Below, in pieces: positions 9,478 through 17,037 of a stretch of 64,000 bases of DNA (positions are counted from its first letter, which is position 1; each line of letters begins with the position of its first letter). The translations under genes were made by a program, and so were the position numbers. Source of the DNA: Latescibacteria bacterium UBA6620 (GTDB taxonomy: Bacteria > Latescibacterota > UBA2968); assembly GCA_002433075.1 (NCBI GenBank), contig DJHM01000022.1, forward strand, positions 80,554 to 144,553. The letters run 5' to 3'. A model generated the notes under the pieces. That model was not told the DNA's origin. It saw nothing but the letters and a program-made list of their open reading frames with translations, and did no database searches.

Positions 9478-10374
9478 GTGGCCACCACGACCGACTACCT
9501 CGATCCCACCGTCGTCTCGCGACTCTCGCGCCTCGACTTGGTCGCCCGTCTTGTCGTTGAGGGTTTCATCACCGGCCTTCACCAGAGTCCCTACCACGGA
9601 TTCAGCGTCGAATTCTCCGAGTACCGACAGTATATGCCCGGTGATGCGCTACGCGATCTGGACTGGAAAGTCTACGGGAAGACCGACAGGCTCTACGTCA
9701 AGCGATACGAGGAGGAAACCAACCTCAAGGCCCATCTGCTGCTCGACGCGAGCGGATCGATGGCCTACGGATCGGGCGAGACGACCAAATACCGCTACGC
9801 CTCCCATCTGTCCGCCGCGCTCGCCTACCTGATGCTCAAGCAGCGCGATGCCGTGGGCCTGGCCGCTTTCGACCAGGGCATACGGACCCTGATCCCGCCT
9901 CGTTCAGCCAGCAGCCATCTCACCGCCGTCCTCCGTGCCTTGTCGGCGACGGAGCCTGACGGCGCCGACACGGATCTCTCGACCACATTCCACCAACTCG
10001 CGGAACAGCTCAACCGCAGGGGGCTGGTCGTCGTTCTGTCCGACCTGCTCGACGACCCCGAACAGCTCCTCAACGGCCTTAAACACTTCCGTCACCGAAA
10101 CCACGAAGTCATCGTGTTCCACATCCTCGACCCGAGGGAACGCGATCTCCGCTTCGATCGGGAAACCATTTTCGTCGATCTCGAAACGGGCAGCCGCGTT
10201 TCTACCGAGCCCTGGCAGATCGCGGGCGAATACCGGGCCCACGTCGACGAACTCACCGAACGGTTCCGCAGGGAGTGTCGAGAACACCAGATCGACTATG
10301 TGCTGCTCGACACGTCGACCTCGTTCGACGTCGCGCTGTTTGGTTACCTGGCCAAACGTCGGCGCCTCCTCTGA
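9478..10374 (+). CDS. DUF58 domain protein with VWA-like MIDAS
   Basis: 298 residues from GTG. The DUF58 signature is clear: EFSEYRQYMPGDALRDLDWK near residue 45 and LYVKRYEEETNLKAHLLLDA near 75, leading into a VWA-like metal site D-x-S-G-S (DASGSMAYG). The second VWA strand with VVVLSDLLDD follows near 185. DUF58 proteins are the substrate or adaptor partners of MoxR ATPases; this one lies immediately downstream of moxR. No transmembrane helix is visible, so it is probably cytosolic. Last gene of the 1.45-10.4 kb operon; a promoter for the next gene lies downstream. Confidence 0.88.
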   Translation: MATTTDYLDPTVVSRLSRLDLVARLVVEGFITGLHQSPYHGFSVEFSEYRQYMPGDALRDLDWKVYGKTDRLYVKRYEEETNLKAHLLLDASGSMAYGSGETTKYRYASHLSAALAYLMLKQRDAVGLAAFDQGIRTLIPPRSASSHLTAVLRALSATEPDGADTDLSTTFHQLAEQLNRRGLVVVLSDLLDDPEQLLNGLKHFRHRNHEVIVFHILDPRERDLRFDRETIFVDLETGSRVSTEPWQIAGEYRAHVDELTERFRRECREHQIDYVLLDTSTSFDVALFGYLAKRRRLL

Positions 10375-10390
10375 CACCTTTGCATCCCGG

Positions 10391-10419
10391 TTGCGCAGCC
10401 GCTCGCATTGCCGTATGAT
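10391..10419 (+). promoter_or_regulatory. Candidate sigma70-type promoter for the HpcH aldolase gene
   Basis: TTGCGC at 10391-10396 and TATGAT at 10414-10419 are separated by exactly 17 bp, in the 96-bp gap between the DUF58 stop and the aldolase ATG. Close to consensus at the -10. Pattern match only. Confidence 0.45.
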
Positions 10420-10470
10420 CGCAACTCGACGCACTGCTTCCACCCCCCACACCATACCCGGGAAGACCTC

Positions 10471-11253
10471 ATGAGAAAGAGCAAAGTCCTTTCGAAGATT
10501 CGCGACGGCCGGCTGGCTCGCATCTGCGGCCTCGGTCACTTTCTACCTTTCTTCATTCGCCACGCCGCCCACAATCGATACGACGGGATCTGGCTCGACC
10601 TCGAGCATCGGGCGATGGACACGCGCGAAGTCCAATCGATCCTCGCCTTCTGTCAGGCAAGCGACATTGACTGTATGGTCCGTCCGCCGACCCTCCAGCG
10701 CACACGCCTGTATAGATACCTCGAAGACGGCGCCGCCGGATTCATGATTCCTTTCGTGTCGACTCCCGAAATCGCCCGTCAGGTCGTCCACACTGTCAAG
10801 TACCCACCCGAAGGCAACCGCGGGCTCGACGGCGCCGGTCTCGACACGAACTTCACGCTCGACACGTGGACTCCGGACAGCACCTACATCGAGGATGCTA
10901 ATCGGGAGACCTTTATCGTCGCCCAGATCGAGACCCCGGAGGCCGTCGCCAACGCCGCCGAAATCGCAGCCGTACCCGGCATCGACCTTCTGTTTATCGG
11001 ACCCGGCGACCTTGGTCTAAGACTCGACGCGGACCCCGGAATTAAAATGACACTCGATGAAGCGGTTGAGAAGGTCGCCGAAGCGGCCAGCGCCCAGGGC
11101 AAAGCCTGGGGCCGAACCGCCGGAAGCGTGGAGGAACTGAAGAAGTTTCGCGCAATGGGAGCGCAGATGCTCCCGTGGGGAGGGGACTTCGCCCTGCTCA
11201 AGGTACTCGAAAATTGCAGCCAGGAACTCGACGATGTATTGGGCGACCGATAG
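10471..11253 (+). CDS. HpcH/HpaI-type class II aldolase/citrate lyase family enzyme
   Basis: 260 residues from ATG 10471. Family landmarks: DGIWLDLEHRAMD near residue 35 (acidic and His residues of the active site), DCMVRPP (catalytic Arg) near 66, GAAGFMIPFV near 85, VAQIETPEAVANAAEIAAVPGIDLLFIGPGDL near 145-175 (metal-ligand Glu and the conserved GP-DL turn). Such enzymes cleave 2-keto-3-deoxy or 4-hydroxy-2-oxo acids into pyruvate plus an aldehyde. The actual substrate is unknown; the enolase-superfamily dehydratase at 57086-58126 could feed a keto-deoxy acid into it, but the two are far apart. Converges on the aldo/keto reductase with only 5 bp between stops. Confidence 0.85.
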   Translation: MRKSKVLSKIRDGRLARICGLGHFLPFFIRHAAHNRYDGIWLDLEHRAMDTREVQSILAFCQASDIDCMVRPPTLQRTRLYRYLEDGAAGFMIPFVSTPEIARQVVHTVKYPPEGNRGLDGAGLDTNFTLDTWTPDSTYIEDANRETFIVAQIETPEAVANAAEIAAVPGIDLLFIGPGDLGLRLDADPGIKMTLDEAVEKVAEAASAQGKAWGRTAGSVEELKKFRAMGAQMLPWGGDFALLKVLENCSQELDDVLGDR

Positions 11254-11258
11254 ACGCC

Positions 11259-12170
11259 TTACAGACCGCTCAGCTCGTTCCGAAGGTCCTCTGACAGTCC
11301 CGTCGCCTCCGCTTCGAATGCCTGGTCGATGTGCCCCAGGCTACGGGCGCCGACCAGAACCGAACTGATTCCGGGCTGTCCGATCACCCAGGCGAGAGCG
11401 AGCTGAATCATCGATCGCCCTTCCCGTTCGGAGACGACACGCAGTTTTTCCATCCGATCGAAGTTCTCGTCGTTGAAATAGATGTCCTGATGCCCCGGAA
11501 TCACGTCGAATCGTGTGCCGGCCGGGACCTCTCCGCCCTTCCTGTACTTCCCCGTCAGGAAGCCTGCTCCCAGCGGGCTGTAGGAGATCACCCCGATCTC
11601 ACGCTCCTCGCATAGCGGTAGAACGTCCCCTTCGATCTCTCTCGTGACCAGATTGTAGTTCGGCTGCACCGATTCAAGACGCGCGAAACCCCCGGCTTCG
11701 CACGCGTTCAGCGCCTGCTCGAGCTGTGCCCCATCGTAATTGCTGCAACCCACGTACCGAGCCTTGCCCTGTTCAACCAGTCGATTCAGGCCCCCCATCG
11801 TATCGTCTACCGGCACTGCATCCGTCCAGTTGTGAACCTGGAACAGATCGATCGTGTCGACACCCAGTCGCCCCAGACTCTCCTCCGCCGAAGCCACCAC
11901 ACGATCGGCGGTCAGGTCGTCGCCAGCCACTTTCGTCGCCAGCACGATGTCGTCCCGCGTCCCTCGGCTGCCGATCCAGTTTCCCAGGGCTTGTTCCGAC
12001 GCGCCTGCGGCGTACGCCTCGGCGGTATCGAACAGCGTGATCCCCTTCCCGATCGCGTGATCCATCACGCCGAACGCGGTCTCCTCGTCGATCTCTCGTC
12101 CGAACGTCACGCACCCCATCCCGATCGAGCTCACCTGCAACGATGTCTTCCCCAACCCCCGATAGTCCAT
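11259..12170 (-). CDS. Aldo/keto reductase
   Basis: 303 residues. The catalytic tetrad is visible: Asp and Tyr in LFDTAEAYAAGASE near residue 50-57, Lys in VLATKVAG near 78, His in LFQVHNW near 112. The NADPH-binding end (SPLGAGFLTGKYRKG, then SSVLVGARSLGHIDQAFEA) follows. Start chosen at 12170 because GGAGG lies 6 nt upstream; a longer in-frame version from 12227 lacks such a site. Substrate not predictable; the family reduces aldehydes and ketones, often sugar-derived. Monocistronic. Confidence 0.9.
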   Translation of the reverse strand: MDYRGLGKTSLQVSSIGMGCVTFGREIDEETAFGVMDHAIGKGITLFDTAEAYAAGASEQALGNWIGSRGTRDDIVLATKVAGDDLTADRVVASAEESLGRLGVDTIDLFQVHNWTDAVPVDDTMGGLNRLVEQGKARYVGCSNYDGAQLEQALNACEAGGFARLESVQPNYNLVTREIEGDVLPLCEEREIGVISYSPLGAGFLTGKYRKGGEVPAGTRFDVIPGHQDIYFNDENFDRMEKLRVVSEREGRSMIQLALAWVIGQPGISSVLVGARSLGHIDQAFEAEATGLSEDLRNELSGL

Positions 12171-12243
12171 CTTCGACCTCCCTGTGGTTGAATCCGCCTT
12201 AGGCACCATAAATCGTATCCCGACCACGGTCCGTCAACCCCAT

Positions 12244-12272
12244 AAAAAATCCGGAGAGCGAACGCTCTCCGG
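12244..12272 (-). terminator. Rho-independent terminator after the 12300-13076 gene
   Basis: A perfect inverted repeat CCGGAGAGCG/CGCTCTCCGG at 12251-12272 with an AA/TT loop, followed on the minus strand by a T-run (A-run 12244-12249 on the plus strand). It lies 28 bp past the stop of the orphan helical gene. Confidence 0.85.
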
Positions 12273-12299
12273 ATAGTAGACAGACATTCTAAAACGGTC

Positions 12300-13076
12300 T
12301 CAGGCCGATCTTCGCAACGGCTCGAATTCGAAATTCGGATCCAGTTCCGCAAGGCCGAGAGCAAGTTCGTTGACGCGCTCTCGATTGGAATCACTCTGAC
12401 AGACCAGCCACTCGTTATACGCGTCGAGGAACCAGTCTCTCCCGGCTTTAACCAGACCTGGCCGTGCGTTTTCGTGAACCTCGCGTTGGAGGTGAAAAAC
12501 CTCGCCCGCCGTCAAACGCTTCATCAGCCCGAGATGATCGATGCGCAGACGTGTCAGGATACGAACATAGGTGTCGAACCCTTCGGCCAGCTTGCTCAGG
12601 ACCTCCGACACCGCCGATCGTCGTCCCAGACAACCGACCAGGTGCGACGCGAACCGATAGTAAACCGGCCCCTGTTCGCTCAACCTGCGGATCGATCCGT
12701 CTGCACCCCGACCGCCCTCGCAGGACGCCCGGTCGAACAGACTGACGGACAGAAGCCCATAGTCCGCGTTCGCCCGATAGACTCGGTAGCGTTGCCTTGT
12801 ATCGTTCGTCGCGACGTGTTCGACAACATCGGAATCGTAACTCGAAACGACCGGACCGTAGGCCTTTTGAAAGGAACGATCCAGGAAGCCGTGGAGGAGA
12901 CTCGAGAGGTAGACGTTGAAGTCTTCGTCGTCTTCGGTTTCCAAACCCGTCGCTAACCGCGACTTGAGGAGCGCGTCCAACAGGAAGAACAGGGATTCTT
13001 CCCGCTCGCGGCCCCCGATGATCTGGTAAGGAAAACTTCGCACGACCGCCTCCTTTGTGTAGTCTCCCTTATCCAT
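12300..13076 (-). CDS. Hypothetical alpha-helical protein
   Basis: 258 residues, not recognised. The composition is that of a soluble all-alpha protein: no signal peptide, no transmembrane helix. Charged acidic stretch TEDDEDF near residue 48 and a Trp/Tyr-rich segment RDWFLDAYNEWLVCQ near 215. ATG 13076 has a good ribosome site (GAGGA) and an AT-rich upstream region with a plausible promoter, and the gene ends in a strong terminator, so it is an independent transcription unit. No phage or toxin motif seen. Real gene: confident; function: unknown. Confidence 0.7.
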   Translation of the reverse strand: MDKGDYTKEAVVRSFPYQIIGGREREESLFFLLDALLKSRLATGLETEDDEDFNVYLSSLLHGFLDRSFQKAYGPVVSSYDSDVVEHVATNDTRQRYRVYRANADYGLLSVSLFDRASCEGGRGADGSIRRLSEQGPVYYRFASHLVGCLGRRSAVSEVLSKLAEGFDTYVRILTRLRIDHLGLMKRLTAGEVFHLQREVHENARPGLVKAGRDWFLDAYNEWLVCQSDSNRERVNELALGLAELDPNFEFEPLRRSA

Positions 13077-13089
13077 TAAATTCCTCGTG

Positions 13090-13119
13090 ATTATGATTTA
13101 TATCGGCACTATTGGACAA
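13090..13119 (-). promoter_or_regulatory. Candidate promoter for the orphan helical gene
   Basis: On the minus strand TTGTCC (13119-13114) and CATAAT (13095-13090) are 18 bp apart in an AT-rich stretch just upstream of the ATG at 13076. Consistent with a sigma70 site but the match is partial. Confidence 0.3.
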
Positions 13120-13206
13120 CCATCGACCTTTCTTTTTGCCGGATCAATACCGATCCACGTGGCAGTATGATTTTGTTTGCACTCGTTCTTCACGACTGCT
13201 GAACGC

Positions 13207-13235
13207 AAAAAGGGCGCAGGATCACCCCTGCGCCC
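13207..13235 (-). terminator. Rho-independent terminator after the lipoprotein gene
   Basis: Inverted repeat GGGCGCAGG (13212-13220) / CCTGCGCCC (13227-13235) with a 6-nt loop, followed on the minus strand by a T-run (A-run 13207-13211). It closes the minus-strand unit carbonic anhydrase - ligase - DUF309 - lipoprotein. Confidence 0.8.
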
Positions 13236-13263
13236 ACCGTCAAGACGTCCTTAAGGGAAAGCT

Positions 13264-13902
13264 TCAGGGCCCGATCTGTGCCGTAACTCCTCTCCCGAAC
13301 AACGAAACCCGTCCACCTCGAAGGCTGCTCAGAAAACCGTCGAATTGAGCCAGATGCACGTTGCCCGCCGCAATCGGATCGTTCACCGCACTGGCCGGTA
13401 AGGTTCCCGGATTGTTGATCGCAGTCAAAAACGTGCCGAACGCCATCTCAAAGTCCTCGAGCGCTCCCTCGTAGTCTGTGATGTGCGCGTCGAGAAGCGT
13501 TGGATGGTCTGGACGGAGCGTGGTTGCGCGAGCCTTCGACTGCTCAAGCCGCCGGATCAGGTTCCGTGTGAACTCCGAGATCCAGTAGTCGGAAGCAACT
13601 CCCAGCTCCAGGTCGTTCACGATCGACGAGAACTCGTTGACCATCAGACCCAGATCCTCCGATGCGATCTCCATCGTCGATAAATAGGCGTTGAACGCGT
13701 CAAGCGTTAGAAAGTCAAAAGTGGGAACCGTCGGGCCGGAATCCCCCATCGGCTCCTGCTCATCCCCGCACGCCACTAGGAACATCACCGACGCAACCCA
13801 CACCAGACGTGTGAGCCATTCTCGGCTCCCCTCGGCGCGACCCGACCTCGCGCTGCTTCGGGAATGATGGTTACGGGATCGATGACGAGAATCCTGGGTC
13901 AT
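13264..13902 (-). CDS. Hypothetical lipoprotein
   Basis: 212 residues. A long Arg/Ser/His-rich n-region (about 30 residues) precedes a hydrophobic stretch (LVWVASVMFLVA) and a lipobox VAC-G with Cys near residue 45, so the mature protein is probably membrane-anchored. The mature part is helical and unlike anything I recognise. ATG overlaps the DUF309 stop by 4 nt (ATGA), which supports this start despite the unusually long n-region; a later start would give a more usual signal peptide. Terminator downstream at 13207-13235. Confidence 0.65.
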   Translation of the reverse strand: MTQDSRHRSRNHHSRSSARSGRAEGSREWLTRLVWVASVMFLVACGDEQEPMGDSGPTVPTFDFLTLDAFNAYLSTMEIASEDLGLMVNEFSSIVNDLELGVASDYWISEFTRNLIRRLEQSKARATTLRPDHPTLLDAHITDYEGALEDFEMAFGTFLTAINNPGTLPASAVNDPIAAGNVHLAQFDGFLSSLRGGRVSLFGRGVTAQIGP

Positions 13903-14279
13903 TCACCGCTCCGCTCGATCACAGGTTTGGGCCAAGACAGTTCCTCCTCATCCCCGCGGGCCAAGATCTGTTCTCGGACGGAATGTGCCGCCACAAAGAC
14001 GCCGTCGAGCCCCACCCCCCGGTGATGAGGTCGGTAGGGTTCGATTTTCTCTAGGCCTCGTCCCAACAGATGCTCGGCGCCCGGGTAGTTCTGGCAGGTC
14101 AGATGGTAGTAGCCGATCGCCAGTTGAATCAACCCCTGGAAGAACAGACGTTCCTGGCCTCGCACATCCATCCACACATCTTCGAGCGTGTCGTGCGCTT
14201 CGAAATAGGCACCGTCGTTGAACTCGTCGACGCCCCGATCGAGTCGCGCCTGGATGCCCGATTCATTCGACGCCGACAC
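13899..14279 (-). CDS. DUF309 domain protein
   Basis: About 126 residues from GTG 14279, overlapping the end of the ligase gene by 17 nt. The DUF309 signature is present: FNDGAYFEAHDTLEDVWMD near residue 18-36, then LFFQGLIQLAIGYYHL near 43-58, then GAEHLLGRGLEKIEPYRP. Members are small helical proteins of unknown function, widespread in bacteria. A much longer in-frame version exists but would lie entirely inside the ligase gene and is Arg/Ser-rich nonsense. Coupled to the lipoprotein gene by an ATGA overlap. Confidence 0.75.
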   Translation of the reverse strand: MSASNESGIQARLDRGVDEFNDGAYFEAHDTLEDVWMDVRGQERLFFQGLIQLAIGYYHLTCQNYPGAEHLLGRGLEKIEPYRPHHRGVGLDGVFVAAHSVREQILARGDEEELSWPKPVIERSGE

Positions 14280-16425
14280 GGATTCGCGCCAGAAGGTGAT
14301 CGATTGAACTTCGAGTGTCTGCGTCCCCTGCGCGCGCCCGCACCTCCTCCAGGAACGAGATCGCTTCGCTCGCGTTGCCCGCGCCCATCCGAGCGTGTGC
14401 CACGCCCAGGGCTGCCTCGAGAGTCGGGTTGATGTCGAAAGCCGAAACGAAAGCACGCTCGGCGATCTCCCACGCGGCCGCCCGCAAAGCGTGACGACCG
14501 AGCGTTCTCAGTCGTATCGAATTTGCCGAAATCCGGTGGGCGACTTCGGCCAGGTGCGTGCGGGCGGCCACGGTGTCTCCCGTCGCGACAAAGAAATCGC
14601 TCGCCTCCAGCCTCGTCAGCACGTCACCCGGCGACAGTGAGATAGCTTGACCATACATCTCGTGCGCTCGATCCAAGTCTCCGGTTCGATAGGTTGAAAG
14701 CGCCAGGTCCCGGAGGATCGGGCCCACCTTCGGGGCAAGCTCAACCGCCCTACGCAGAGCGGGAAGCGCCTCGGAATCCCGACCCAGTTCCTGTGCGTAG
14801 ACCCCGATCGCGTGATGGCTCCACGGATTGTCCGGATGGTAGGGCAGGCCCTCCCGCCTCGACGCCAGCGCGCCTTCCAGATCGCCCAGCTGTTTCCGGG
14901 CCTCGCCCTCGATCTCGAAATAGCGGGCGTCCATAATCCCCGCCGCCTTCGCGGCTTCGATGTTCGCGAGCGACGGTCCGAAGTGCCCCAGCCGGTAGTA
15001 GATGTCTGCGAGGAAATAATGACGGAAGGACTGCGTCGCGCCGATGACGGTGGGCAGGGACAGCAGGCAAAGCACCGTCAATCCAATCGGGACCAGACGC
15101 GTAAGCCCATTTTCTTCCGCCCCGGAGGCCCCGGACTGGCGGTGGCGGATTGCTGCAAGGATGCCTGCATAGAATGGGAGAATCGCCACCGTCGTCGCCC
15201 GTTCCTTCGGAAAGCTGAAGAAGGCGTGACCGGCCACCGCGGCCGTCCCGATCAGCATCGCAAGGACGAGCGCACCTTCCTCCGCCTCAGCAGCCCTCGT
15301 CAGGCACCGAATCCCTGTCGACAACAACACATAACCAACCCACACGACGAGGAGCCCGCCGACGATTCCCAGTTCGGAAAGAATCCACAGGTAATCGTTA
15401 TGCGGACGAAAGAACATCGCTCCGCCAGCCAACGCCCGTTCCTGTGCGTAGCGTGGAAACACGAGATCCCAGTTCCCCGTGCCGACCCCGATCAACCAAT
15501 GGTCGCGAATCAGATCGAGCGTCTGCAGCCAGGTCCCCAACCGCCCGCTGTGTCGGCCTTCCACGATCGACACGGCCGCCGCCGCGACGCCCGTTTTTCC
15601 GGACGACGCCATCTGGGTGCTGACCTGTTCTCCGATCGGTGGCAACGACGCCCCGACCACGATGACCGCAGACACCGCGGTGAGGAGCGCGCCGCGCTTC
15701 GACGTGATGCGAGGAAGTACCACTTGCCTATGCGAGCGCGTCAGGAACCACAGGGCGCCCGCGAGGAAGAACCCGCCCAGGAGACCGACCCACGCCCCAC
15801 GGGTCCTCGTGTAGATCAGGAACACAACGCCGAGACCCGAAGCCAGTGCCCAGAGCGTCGCCTGGCGATCCGAATCAGTGAAGAGCAACAGTGCCACTGC
15901 CACCGGCACGACGGATATCACGTACATCGCAGCGAAGTTTCGGTACCAGAAGGTGGCACTTGGCAGACCCGCAGACCGGATTTCGGCGGCCCCCTGGAAA
16001 CCCAGATATTGGGCGATCCCGATGATCGAAACGACGATCAGGACCGCGCTCATCGCCGCCATCCAGAGCTTCAGGTAGTCCGGGCGATAGGTTCGGGCCA
16101 CCGCAGCGTAGAGGGTCACCGCCAGAAGTACCCGAATGACCTCGAGACCGCTCTTCATCGGGTTGATCGCCTGTGTCCACGAAAGGGCAACCCACGCCAG
16201 CAGGGCCAGGGCAGGCAGGTCCAGTACATATCGCGAGAACCGCCGTTCTCCAAAGCACCACCCCAGGCAGAACCGCAGAACGATCACGTGCACGACCGCC
16301 AGCTTTTCCCAGATCGCCGTGTCGTGAGCGGCCTGATTCATCGCAAGGGGGACAGCCACGACGAGGTAGACACCCGACAGGGCGATCAGACGATCGCGCC
16401 GATCAGTCGGAAGCCAGGCAAACAC
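14263..16425 (-). CDS. O-antigen ligase-like polymerase with C-terminal TPR domain
   Basis: 720 residues from GTG. Residues about 15-450 form 10-12 transmembrane helices. The Wzy_C/WaaL-type periplasmic loop is visible near residues 290-350: GRLGTWLQTLDLIRDHWLIG, GVGTGNWDLVFPRY and FFRPHNDYLWILSELGIVGG, with the family's conserved Arg and His-Asn. From about 475 to 715 are TPR repeats (EAAKAAGIMDARYFEIEGEA, HHAIGVYAQELGRDSEALPA). This WaaL/Wzy + TPR form occurs in many non-proteobacterial exopolysaccharide and glycan ligases. It may also be a protein O-glycosylation ligase; sequence alone does not decide. Follows carbonic anhydrase with a 5-bp gap. Confidence 0.82.
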   Translation of the reverse strand: MFAWLPTDRRDRLIALSGVYLVVAVPLAMNQAAHDTAIWEKLAVVHVIVLRFCLGWCFGERRFSRYVLDLPALALLAWVALSWTQAINPMKSGLEVIRVLLAVTLYAAVARTYRPDYLKLWMAAMSAVLIVVSIIGIAQYLGFQGAAEIRSAGLPSATFWYRNFAAMYVISVVPVAVALLLFTDSDRQATLWALASGLGVVFLIYTRTRGAWVGLLGGFFLAGALWFLTRSHRQVVLPRITSKRGALLTAVSAVIVVGASLPPIGEQVSTQMASSGKTGVAAAAVSIVEGRHSGRLGTWLQTLDLIRDHWLIGVGTGNWDLVFPRYAQERALAGGAMFFRPHNDYLWILSELGIVGGLLVVWVGYVLLSTGIRCLTRAAEAEEGALVLAMLIGTAAVAGHAFFSFPKERATTVAILPFYAGILAAIRHRQSGASGAEENGLTRLVPIGLTVLCLLSLPTVIGATQSFRHYFLADIYYRLGHFGPSLANIEAAKAAGIMDARYFEIEGEARKQLGDLEGALASRREGLPYHPDNPWSHHAIGVYAQELGRDSEALPALRRAVELAPKVGPILRDLALSTYRTGDLDRAHEMYGQAISLSPGDVLTRLEASDFFVATGDTVAARTHLAEVAHRISANSIRLRTLGRHALRAAAWEIAERAFVSAFDINPTLEAALGVAHARMGAGNASEAISFLEEVRARAGDADTRSSIDHLLARIRVGVE

Positions 16426-16430
16426 GTCCG

Positions 16431-16967
16431 TTACCGTCTTTGGGGTTCCGTGTCATTGCTCTCATTCATATAGAGGCGACTCTTCCGAACATATCCCTCT
16501 GCCCCACGACGCAGCCGCGCGGAGTCCTCTTCGTCCATCTCACGCCGTACTTTCGCCGGTACGCCGGCGACCAGGGCGCCCGGAGGGACTTCAAACTCCT
16601 CGAGTACAAGGGCATTCGCCGCGACAAGGGCTCCGTCCCCGACGCGTGCGCCGTTCAGCAGGGTCGCCCCCATCCCAACGATTACGCCGCTTCCGACCTC
16701 ACATCCGTGCAGAATGGCGTTGTGACCGATTGTGCTCCACGAAGCCACGTGAATCGGAAACCCTGGATCCGTGTGGCAGACGGCCCCGTCCTGCACATTC
16801 GAATGAGCGCCAACCACGATCGGCTCGTTGTCTCCTCGAAGGACAGCGTTGAACCACACAGATCCCTCTTCTTCGATCGTCACGTCTCCGATGAGGACCG
16901 CGCCCGGTGCGACATATGCTGACTCGGCCACTACCGGGGTCTTACCACCGAACTCGATAATCGTCAC
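16431..16967 (-). CDS. Gamma-class carbonic anhydrase / left-handed beta-helix protein
   Basis: 178 residues. Hexapeptide repeats run through the first 150 residues (VAPGAVLIGDVTIEEEGSVW, SNVQDGAVCHTDPGFP, GHNAILHGCEVGSGVIVGMG, VGDGALVAANALVLEEFEVP). The three zinc-ligand histidines of the gamma-CA family are in CHTD and GHNAILH. It resembles YrdA/CaiE-type proteins, where activity is often weak or unproven. GTG 16967 has GGAGAG 5-6 nt upstream; an upstream ATG at 17009 adds a leader unlike the family. Probably cytosolic. Confidence 0.85.
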   Translation of the reverse strand: MTIIEFGGKTPVVAESAYVAPGAVLIGDVTIEEEGSVWFNAVLRGDNEPIVVGAHSNVQDGAVCHTDPGFPIHVASWSTIGHNAILHGCEVGSGVIVGMGATLLNGARVGDGALVAANALVLEEFEVPPGALVAGVPAKVRREMDEEDSARLRRGAEGYVRKSRLYMNESNDTEPQRR

Positions 16968-17037
16968 ATTACTCTCCCTGATGAGGTTCTCCCGGAAGAT
17001 AGAGGTCAATGGACCACGTGGGAACGGATTTCCGAAA

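Noticed and set aside
14812..16473. A 553-codon plus-strand open frame opposite the O-antigen ligase, and similar long frames at 38292-39302, 54962-56083 and 57062-58321
   Set aside because: Long antisense frames are expected in GC-rich coding DNA. The products are rich in Arg, Pro, His and Gln with no domain motif, and the opposite strand encodes recognisable proteins.
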